This document shows, piece by piece, positions 24,100-36,000 of a DNA stretch of 64,000 nucleotides; position 1 is the first letter of the stretch, and the number at the start of each line of letters is the position of its first letter. The notes beneath the pieces were generated by a model. The model was not told where the DNA came from. It worked only from the letters and a program-made list of their open reading frames with translations, and made no database searches. The DNA is from Mytilus galloprovincialis (lineage: Eukaryota; Mollusca; Bivalvia; Mytilida; Mytilidae). The stretch covers positions 36,576,602-36,640,601 of the forward strand of contig NC_134850.1 of the NCBI RefSeq assembly GCF_965363235.1. Direction: 5' to 3'. The position numbers and the translations under genes were made by a program.

Positions 24100-27000
24100 C
24101 TGAAAAATAATAAAGTAATTACATGTAGTAACAATTGATAATGAGACAGCTTTTCAAATAAAATATGCTTGGTCAGGAGTCTGTTACAAGTTCAGCGGTT
24201 GTTGTTTATTGGTTGAGTTTATAGATGTTGTTTTTTTTTTAATTTCTTTTATAGGTTAGACCCTTGGTTTTTTCCTGTTTGAATTGTTTTCCACACATTT
24301 TGGGCCCCTTTTAAGCTTGCTGTTTGGTTGAGCCAAGACTCTGTTTTGAAGGCCATACTTTGAACTATAATTGTTAACTTTTTACAATCGTAATAACTGA
24401 TACCCGTGACAAAATGGTGTTCAGTAAAATAATATATACAGGTAACTTTAAATATAATAATTTTGTTGTTAAAAGTACGGAAATACTTTTTTACAAAATA
24501 AATGTGTTGTTCATAGTAAGAGAAAAGAAGTGAATATTTATCTTAATACTTAATACTTAGGCAGTATTTCCAGTTTTGACTTTAGTTTTCTCTTAAAAAT
24601 GTGGAAATTACAAAACCAAAAGTCCAAAACACATGATTTAAGACAGTTTCAAAGCTTACAAATGATGACATTATGTCAGAAGCCCTCATTGACATATTCA
24701 GAATATCTATATAAATGTATTTATGAGACTTGCAAACTTACAACAGTACAATAAGTGACCCTTATATATATATATAAACGAGTCTAAATTGAAAACTACG
24801 TTCAAACCTATGATTGCGTTGGATAATAAACAGCTGCGCCATGAGCGCATGATACGCCCGACGTCTTGTGTGGAAATTTTATGCAATAATCATCAATAGT
24901 TTCTGAGAAAGTTTTAAGCAATAACCATTTATTGTTTTTGAGACACGACAGGACATGTGAAACCCCCAACCCTGTTTTTTTTTTACAAAAAACTAAATAT
25001 CACTAAAATAAAATTTTGAATAAAACCAAAAAGTATACAGATCTTTAGATTAATATAACAAAGAAGTGTGTACAGTTTCAAGCAATAATCATAAATTGTT
25101 TTTGAGATACGGCGCGACATGTGAAAAAAAAAACATCCCCTTTTTTACAAAATACTCAATAACTTAAAAATAAAATTTTGAGTCATCACCAAAAAGTATA
25201 CAGATCTTTAGATTAATATAACAAAGAGGTGTGTAAAGTTTTAAGCAATAATCATAAATCGTTTTTGAGATACGGCACGACACGTAAAAACCCCCTCCCC
25301 CTTTTTTATAAAATACTCAATAATTAAAAAATGAAATTTTGAATCATCACCAAAAAGTATCAAATCTTTACATTAATATAACATAGAAGTGTGTAAAGTT
25401 TTAAGCAATAATCATAAATCGTTTTTGAGATACAGCGCGACATGTAAAAAAAAACCTCCCCCTTTTTTACAAAATACTCAACAACTCAAAAATTAAATTT
25501 TGAATCATCACCAAAAAGTATACAGATATTAAGATTAATATAACTAAGAAGTGTGTAAAGTTTTAAGCAATAATCAAGAATAGTTTTTGAGATACAGTGC
25601 GACATGTGAAAAAAAAAACATACCCCTGTTTTAGTTACAAAGTACTGTAACTCAAAAAGTTTAAATCTTATTTTCACCAAAAAGTATACAGATCATTTGA
25701 CCATTATAAGAAACAACTATATTAAGTTTCATGAAATTTGGATAAGTCGTTTTCAAGTTACGGTGCGACATGTTTACGACGGACAGACAGACAGACGGAC
25801 AGACAGACAGACGGACAGACAGACAGACGGACAGATAGACAGACAGACAGACAGACGGACAGACAGACCGACAGACAGACAGACGGACACCGGACATTTG
25901 TATACCATAATATGTCCGGTCAAAATTTTGACGGGCATATAAAAACCGCAATTTTTATACGTGTGCATGTAAAACAAATTTCGTTGTAGAAGGGTCTAAA
26001 AACAGCACAAACAACATTTTCCAAAAAACCAAAAAAGTGAAAAAGTATATTTAAACAAAACCAATTTGACTAACAGGTCGAACAACTGATGTTCTTTAAC
26101 CCTGTTGACTGCCATTGGCGATTGCCAAATAAAATTGATCACAAGATGTAACAAAAGGGATCTTAATATAAATTTAATACTAAACAGAAAAAAATTTAAC
26201 TTGTGGCCAGGATGTTATGCCACAAACATACGGTGTCAATATTTTTTTAGTACACCAGATCCGGATTTCGACAATAAATGTCTCTTCAGTGATATTAGGG
26301 ATCGAAACGGTATTTGGAAGGCCATATAAAAAGTACCCTCATTTTTAGAAAAAGTACCCTCATTTTAAGAAAGACTCTTGAATTTTAATAGTCAATATAG
26401 GATGAACGGATCATATAAACCGGAGGGAAAATATGATACAAGCCCAAACGAAAAAATATAAACGAGTCTAAATTCAAAACTACGTTCAAACCTATGATTG
26501 CGTTGGATAAAAACCGCAATTTTTATACGTGTGCATGTAAAACAAATTTCGTTGTAGAAGGGTCTAAAAACAGCACAAAAGACAAAAGACCAAAAAAGTG
26601 AAAAAGTATATTTAAACAAAACACATTTGACTAACAGGTCGAACAACTGATGTGCTTTAACCCTGTTGACTGCCATTGGCAATTGCCAAATAAAATTGAT
26701 CACAAGATGTAACAAAATGGATCTTAATATAAATTTAATACTAAACAGAAAATATATATATTCCTTTTGTAATAAAAATAATATATATTAAAACTTACTT
26801 AGTGTATTTTCCATACAGTAACATATAAAAACAAAGGTTCACCATATTGAATGATGTTTTACCATTGTATTTCATTGTGTTTAGTGCCATGGCAACGTGG
26901 GAATGGCAATTGTCACAACATAAATTATGCTGAAAAAAAAGAGACTGATTAAATTTCATACACAATTTTAGTTCAAACAATATTTCATTTTTCAAAAGGA

Positions 27001-30000
27001 CATAAATTACAATTATACAATAGAAACACATTGATTGGGAAATAAAAAATAAATAAATCCACCTCTCTTAAAAAAATATATATATAAAATCATAACTGTG
27101 ATTGAGGTTGGATAAAAGGCTGCATTCCTTCATTCTAAACCCTTTGAAAACCATTTATAGACTACATATTTACAAAAACAAGAGTGCACACGCTGAAATG
27201 TCTCGCCTTCTATACTAATCATTGATATTATGTTGATAGTCCTGAGTATAAAGCTAAGCTTTATTACAACTGTCACATAAACTTAACATAAACCAAGATA
27301 ACTCAACAAAGACCAATGAACCTTGAAAATGAGGTCAAGGTCAGATGAACCATGCCAGGCAGACATGTACAGCTAACAATGCTTCTATACAACATATATA
27401 GTTGACCCATTAGGCCAACTAAAATTAATTAGTAGATTTTCATCCAAATTTTTGAAAAAAATGGGGCGGGTGGGAGGATTTTATTTTTTAAATTTTATTT
27501 CATATGAAACCTTCTTGTCACGTGTTATTCATATATGCAGTTGTAATAATAAGCTTGTATCATGTAAATACATGTACATGCATAAGGTAATAACAATCAA
27601 AACCAAGGAGTAAACAAAAACTCATAAAACCAAAAGACATTTAAATCAACAGTTACAAATAATAAATAAGAAACAACACGAACTCCACTAAAAACTGGAA
27701 ATGAAATCAGGTGCTCCGGAATGGTAAGCATTTCCTGCAAAGTATACGTCAACGGTCGTCGTGTTATTTCTTTGTTCAGTTCAGTAATGATGGAAGGTTA
27801 TTATGACTTAGGAAGAATATCAGATATCATGATGGCGACAATAAAATTTCTCGAGTGATGACCTTAATTTGATTGATTCATAGCCCTGTCAGACCTGTCT
27901 TAGCAACTTTTGAGAAAGCAGCATTCCTCGTTCAACAAAACCAACGTATCAATTGAGACACATATACTCCATTATGCTGGTGCCGCTTTTTCAAATTCGT
28001 AAATACATATCTCTGATTGGCAACCACTGTTTTACATGTAATTGCCGCTTTAGAAACCTATTTTATAGTAAAAAGCAGAAACGTGGAGAAATGCTCTCTT
28101 CAGTTGGATGACTTACACCAAATTTATTTTGCGTTCTGAACAATTTGTTGTTGTTCTAATAAAATGATGCAAATGTATTGGTATGCAACACAAGTATGAT
28201 AAGTGCAGAATAAAACGAAAACTCAAACAGTGTTGAAATAATAGGGTTGGTCCTTAATATGCAAATATAATTACAATGTGGAACATAAAGTTGTTAGACG
28301 ACTCTATCGTGGGTATTGGGACATAGGATGTGTGCTGTTTGTCTACAAAAAACGAAAGGCATGGATAGATCTAAATCTAAGGGCTTGCTATAAATTATTA
28401 AATTAGAAATGCGTATGTTTGTCGACTTTCTGAACTCAATATATACGGTCACCAAGCTTAAACAAGTTCAATCATGCTTGTGTCAATTTCTTTATTACAG
28501 TCACGATTTTTGTATCAATGTGTTCCGCAATTCTAACGCTTTTGGGTTTCATTCACAGTCCAAATTTCGTGACACAAAGTCATTGTATAAATAAGAAAAA
28601 TCCAAGGTGTTTTACTCACACACATTTTTGACATACGGCGATTTGCGTTCTTGAACACAGCGTATTACCCGTAACCCGAATATTTCACGACCTTCTCGTA
28701 ATCAATCTCTATTCTCGGTAAATTATGTTGTCATCATAGATCAGTAGAATATATCGACTTAATCATTTATGAAGAAACACGAAAACCGAAATTTGAAACA
28801 GAAAGTTTTAAATCAAACGAAATTATCGACGGTTATCGGTAACGGAAATGAACAAAATCCGGAAATCGTATATTTTTCAAAAATAAAAAAAATCGGGGCG
28901 GGAAGATTTCAGAGGGGCGGGCGGGGATGAAAATCTATCAATTAATTTTAATTGGCCTTACTTATAGTTTAAGAAAAATAGACCAAAACACAAAAACTGA
29001 ACACTGTGCAATGAACTGTGAAAATGAGGTCACGGTCAAATAAAACCTTCGCGACTGACATAAAGATCATAAAATATTTCCATACACACCTTACAATCAT
29101 TCCATACAACAAATATAGTAGACCTATTGTATATAGTATGAGAAAAACACACCACAACACAAAAATTTAACTATAACCACTGAACCATGAAAATGAGGTC
29201 AAGGTCAGATGACACCTGCCAGTTGGACATGTACACCTTACAATCCTTCCATACACTGAATATACTAGCCCTATTGCTTATAGTATCTGAGATATGGACT
29301 TGACCACCAAAACTTAACCTTGTTCACTGATCCATGAAATGAGGTCGAGGTCAAGTGAAAACTGTCTGACAGACATGAGGACCTTGCAAGGTACGCACAT
29401 ATCAAATATAGTTATCCTATTACTTATAATAAGAGAGAACTCAACATTACAAAAAATTTGAACTTTTTTTTCAAGTAGTCACTGAACCATGAAAATGAGG
29501 TCAAGGTTATTGGACATGTGACTGACGGAAACTTCGTAACATGAAGCATCTATATACAAAGTATGAAGCATCCATGTCTTCCACCTTCTAAAATATAAAG
29601 CTTTTAAGAAGTGAGCTAACACCGTCGCCGCCGCCGGATCACTATCCCTATGTCGAGCTTTCTGCAACAAAAGTTGCAGGCTCGACAACAAAACTAGGAA
29701 AGAGTCAGAGTAGCAGTTTATTCACTTATACAAACTACAACATTGTACAATGTGAGAGTACCCAAATTGCACCTATTTTGCCAGTTTGTTCACATACGTT
29801 TATTTATGATCCAAAAAAAAAAATGTTCCATTTTGGGATTATTTTGAAGATATATCCTAATTATCTACTATATATTTGCACCAATCTATTTTTTATTCCA
29901 TATTGAATCATTGAAAAAATGGGTTTAAACCGACCTCCAAAAGATCCAGGATTCTGTAATGAGGTGTACCCAAATTGAATCTATGCTTAAATAAACATTC

Positions 30001-33000
30001 TTACAAATTTTTATAACAGATGTTTTGTTTTATTTCTTCAAATATTTTGAACAATTTGATATTAATCCATGGTTATTATTCATTTTTTTAGAAATGCCTG
30101 TAACATATTTTATTTTCTCATTTTGATTTTTTTTTTGTGGCTACTGTGTTGTTATTTGCTTGTATCAGTGTCATAAACAATAATAGCATATCTTCCCATT
30201 CTTAATATACAACAGAACAGATTGACTACTGTGGATTCATTATTATTCGTGGGATATTAATTTTCGTTGATTTCGTGGGCACAGAAGAACCACGAAAATA
30301 CATATTCAACGAATTACAAATTTCAAATAGGCTTGTATGCAGACTTAAGCAAAACCACGAATTTAAATATCCACGAACATGCAAGTTTTCCTAAATCCAC
30401 GAAAATTGGTACCAACGAAAATAAATGAATCCACAGTACTTTGAAATGATACAAATAATTATTTGTTTGCAGGCAACTGTTTAACTTCTGTCAGAAAGTG
30501 GTAAGGGCTATTCCAGAAAAAAATGTATGGGGGGGTTGGAAAGCACTTTGCATTAATAATACATGGGTGATGGGTATCAGAGCAACTTTTCACACTATAA
30601 TGCACAATAATTCTCAATTACAATTGTCTGGGTGGCGGGTGCTGACAAAAACTGCCTTCCAACCCCCCCATACATTTTTTTCTGGAATAGCCCTAAATCA
30701 AAAATAAATGTGATAGTCAAGTGCTGACTTATTGAGCTGTTGTATGTTCTGCTTTATAATCTCAGTATAGATTTTTTGTTAAAAAAATCAAGAAAAAGTT
30801 TATGTATTCAGTATACATGTACACACAAAAGGTAGGTGCTCTCCTTATATAAACAGTGTACCGAGAGACACCACTTTAAGGTCCATTGGATAATTTCTTT
30901 AATTCATAGAATTGTATGTTATATATTTCAACAACTCATTTTCTAATATTTTACACAAAACAAATTATTCTGAACTTGTATGAAGAAATGATGTGAGAAA
31001 TGCTAATGCAACAACATTTGTAACGTTCATTTTGATTGGATAACATCACTTTCTTACATGGCATCAATTGACAATTGATGATATGGGACGTACGCACAAG
31101 CGCAGACGGCATATGATAGATTTTAAATACATGTTTTCTGTCAGTTTCATTAGAATGGAGATAACAATATTGTATTTTTAGCTCCGACGGCATCAATTCG
31201 GGATTTGATGGTCGCAAATACCCGTTTACTGTCTCCGCTAAAGCGCTGCCAGTAAACTTAATTTGCGACCATCAAATCTCCAATTGATGCCGTCTGAGCT
31301 TAAAATACAATACAGTTATCTCCTCAATAATTAAATGATAAAACAACCCAACAGAATAATAACATATTCCTTAGCTTAAGATATACACCTACCATTCTGT
31401 GTTTATATTCTTCACAAGAGTCCATCACACCACGATCCCATGCTTCTTTACCATTGTTTACTTTACCCAAGTCTAGCTGCCAATATCTGTAAAGTTAAGA
31501 AATAGTCATACCTTTTAATTATTTTTCTATTTTAAACTTCAGTCTTGCTTAATACATATTTGCTCATAAATTAAAGAAAAAGAAATACTACTAAAACTTA
31601 AACATAATGCTTAATTTTTGAAGGAGATGAAAGAGAGTAATAAAAATCTTTTAAGGTGGTACCTAACACTACAGGGAGATAACTCTGTAAAGTCAGCTCA
31701 ACGTTTTAATTACATTGTGTTGCAAAAGGAAAATTAAGCTTCTCAATGATCAACATTAGTGTTTGTCAAACTGCTATATGACCAGTGTAATTTTTCTGAC
31801 AAAACGGTTGGTTCAAAGTTTTTGAAATTTTTATATTTTTGATTAAAGGGTCAAAGTAAGTAAAGTAAGTACTTTGACAAAACTTTATGAAAATTAAAAG
31901 AGCCAAATTAATTTTAGTTAAAGTGTTGGGTACCACCTTAAAGACACCAAGAGGTGAATTATACATGTAAATCTAGAATGTTTCCTTACCTATTAGGCTT
32001 ATTTATGTACATGTGTCATTATAAGACAAGACAGAGTTTTTCTGAAATGTTTTACAGCTTTTTTTTTTAATGTGTTATACATGTAACAGTATTTAGGGCA
32101 ATTACTTTCATTGACTACTCAGGAAAAAAAAACAAAAACGTAAATTTCACTTTTATTTAGCTCAATACTTACTTTACAGGGTTTCCAAAAGCCATGTCAT
32201 CTTCCTAAAAATAAAGAACAATAATAAATAATCTTTTACATATCAATTACAGAGATACATAATTTTTTGAGACAATTTAATATTTTAATATGGAACCAAA
32301 ATTGATTTTCAATAAGATGTAAGTGACCTGTTGATTTTTAGTTTGTACATTTCTACAATTTCCTTTCAGTTGCAGTTTCTTCAACCAACAATTGGTATTT
32401 TGACCACTTTATAAATATAACCTTGTGGTGAAAACACTATAATGTATCTAACTTTTTTAATTTAATGTTTAAAGATTCTTCATTTTGCAATCCAATTTGT
32501 TCAATACTTTCCTCATTGCATAGAAAAGAATGACATTCATAAATGAGACAAATTGTTTAATGACATTTGTCATTTAAACTCTACCATACCAGTTTTAGTT
32601 TGTATTAACATGTTCTGGAAGATATCAGTAACATATGAAGTGGTTTTACCATGTTTTGCAATTGATTTTAATAATCCTCTTCTATGTCTGAAGTTGTGTT
32701 ATTTTTCTCATTTCTTAGTCATTTTGAAGTGAAAAGTATTAGTAATATTTTAGTTTAAAGTGTTTTGTTTTAGGTATTTAGTCTTAGGACACATTTCTAG
32801 ATTTTTTTAAAGCCAAGAATCATTGGTTACTCATTGAAAATTTTACCGAGACAAAATAAGGACCAGCAAAATCTCTTATAACACCTGCACTTGTACATAT
32901 TCCCATATGTCCGATAATTGGAAACAGCCATCTAGAATAAAAAGCATAACAATTTTACAAATGTAATACAAACATTCTCAATATTTTATATTGTTAAACA

Positions 33001-36000
33001 TAAGTTAGGTCTGAATCTAACATGCTTTTATATTCATGTACATAATGACATCAGATTGGGTAAATTATAATATTGTGGTACATGTATCATTCTTAGACCA
33101 CTATCATGACTATAAAGCCTTCAATCTCAACAATTAATTAAAACCCATACATATACATGTGTAAAACATCATTTAAAAGTTTGTTTGTTGGCGTTTCTAA
33201 AAATGCCCTTTTCAATGAATTTGGCTTTATAATGACAATCAGTTTTAACATATTTAAGTGTCACAAGAAGCCAGAGTACATTTTTTTGTACCTGTATATG
33301 AAGAGAAACACAGGATTTCTACAGGTAAAATGTATACTAGCAACACTTGCCAATAAATATTGGAGTCAAAACATTCTTGATATGAGCAAGGTTTAAACTC
33401 AAAACTTCAAAGCTGGCAGTCCCAGGCTGGTGATCATGGTGATGAGCTACTTATGCATCGGTCTATTTCTTCCTCTGTGATATTTTATCCTGGGGATAAT
33501 TTGTCACAGTAATTTTTTTACAGACATGGCATTTCACTGGTAGATTTTTTCCAGAGGAGTGAAAATTTATCCATCAGATGATCTGTGTTATAAATGCAGA
33601 TAGTATGTACCGTTATATATTTGCTGTACCATATTTCACAGAACCTTGTGAAATAGAGTCCCATTAACTACTATGTAAGTTACTTGCAATCAATATATAC
33701 CTGACTATAATTATAAAATGTTTCACAACATGCACAAAGGTAGAACAAATTTGCATAATTCATCAATCAAAGGGAGGTAATTATGAGCAATTTATATTTT
33801 AAAGATATTTCTATAAATATTCCTGAATCTAATTCATATTGAAATTTTTCCTTGAATCTGATCTTTTATATATTCATTTATATAAAAAGATGACTTACAA
33901 CATGATTTAATAAGACAGCTAACATTTCACAGATAAATACTATCCAGCTGTTGAAATTGCTTTTGTTCCAATATATTGTTATGCTATGATTTATCTGATT
34001 TCCATATAATCAACAACTACATCTTTGTCCCCAGACAAAACTATAGTTAAAAATATCATCATACAAAAATTCTTCCATAACTGTTAACAGTAGTAATGCA
34101 ACTATATTTCTACCTTAACTTTTTAATTTATATTTGTACTGAGATCTGAAAACAACTCACTTTTACATGTACATGTATTTCACTTACTTATTTAAGCATA
34201 ATAATGTTTCACAATTACGATCTTTGAAAGAACTTCTGGTTTTCTTTCTAATGTTTCATTATAACTTTCTTAAAAGAATTATATTTACTTCAATATTTTT
34301 ATGATATTTCAGGAATCTTTTTCAATGATAAATTATTTGTGAAATTATTTACCATTATCATACATTTTTATAAACAATTTATTTTTTGACATGTAGCTTT
34401 AATTCAAATACACTATTATTATTTCATAGTAATTTGTAAAGGTTAAGTTTTTCTAATAACTATTCAATAAGTTAACTAACCAGATAGAATTTCATGGCAA
34501 AGGAAAAAATATCCCAGGGGCAGGGATAAAATCAAAGAGCTGAAGAGCTCTGAAGGGAAAAGACGGCCATTGTTCCAATTTTTAGGGGGGTATCTTTTGA
34601 TAGTCTACATACAAAGAATGAGCAAAAGAACAGCTAGAACATATAGAAAGGCTGACAATAATGAAACTAATTGTTGTTTATTGTTATTTCATTTCCTTAG
34701 TCAAGAATTCATCATAGAGACAATTTGGACCAATGAGATCTGCACCTTCTAAATCAAAACATTTGATTTAAGTTGGGAGTTAATTATCTAAAGTTCAATT
34801 GAATTTAACAACTACTACATTATATTTTAAAATTTTAATTATATACTACTGAACGGCAGGCTAAGACTATTTTCAATTTTTTGTGACAATATTCTCAAGA
34901 AAGTGAGGACTGAAAAATCTATTCAGTTTTAATTTTCCATTGATAAAGTTCCCAGTTACAACTCTCATCACAGGGATACATGTACTTATAAACTCAAATA
35001 TGATTGATATAAAAGCTGTGTGAAGTTTGTTTCCAGATCCCACATTTCGATATATCTGTAAAATTCATGAATAAATAGCTTTAAACTACAAAAAGCAATA
35101 TTTAAAAAAAAAATGAGAAAAAAATGACCACTACAATAATTATGTTGGTACGCAAAATTATTTTTTAATTGATGACTACTTATCATATATATACTTAATG
35201 TGACATTTTTATTGTTCATATACATTAACTTTCATTTTAGTGGGTAATTACTCATCAATTGAGGTGCTCCTCAATTGGAGAAAGATTCTAAAAAAATAAC
35301 TTTACAGAAAGAACGAAAACTGCAGTTGCTCTCCCCACCCAATCTCAATAGGTATAAACTACAAAAAGCAACATTTTTTTTTTTTTTTTTTTTAACCATT
35401 TCAATAATTATGTTGGTACATATTTTTTTTATATAGAAGACTACTTATCATATACTAAATGTCACATTTTAAATTTCAGAAACATTTACTTTGATTTTAG
35501 TGTAAAATTACTCATCAATTGAGGTGCTCCTGAATTGGAGGAAGATTCTAAAAACAGAACTTTACAGAAACAATGAAAACTGCCGTTTCTCTCCCCAATC
35601 TCATGTATCCCCATTGACATTGTTTACCGCGAAAGTTGACCTACATATTATCTGATTAAAGCCTCAGATTCAAGCATTTCATGTTGGTGTGTGAATCATC
35701 TACACTACAGCAAACATCATTATAGGTTTATATTTAACAAATACGGATTTTAAATTAGTATACAAGTACTGTGAATGATTTTTATAATGAATAAAGGATA
35801 TCCCTGTGTAGTGTACGTGGCATTCCAACAATGACGTCACTAGGTTAGATATATTTAGAATATTTCGTAATACTGATTTTTCCGGACTGTAAAAGAAACG
35901 TATATAGTGAAGGGAAAGCTCAATATACGATAATTTCATGAGAAACAGAAGGGAAATGTGTAAAAAATGTATTTAAAGTCAATCTGTTCTCCTTGTCATC

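Larger units (their letters stand above)
24776..26191 (+). repeat. Repeat R6, copy 1, split by a 1.1-kb insertion
   Basis: 24776-24826 plus 25939-26191 together match 26457-26749. The left part ends '...gattgcgttggataa' and the right part resumes 'aaaaaccgcaatttttatac'. Between them sits the element at 24827-25938. Confidence 0.85.

Noticed and set aside
25661..25989. Proteins rich in TDRQ/SVCL on both strands
   Set aside because: Translation of the ACAG/ACGG microsatellite.
30498..30707. 69-codon frame [13 protein letters not shown]...
   Set aside because: Coincides exactly with a 189-bp MITE and its inverted ends.
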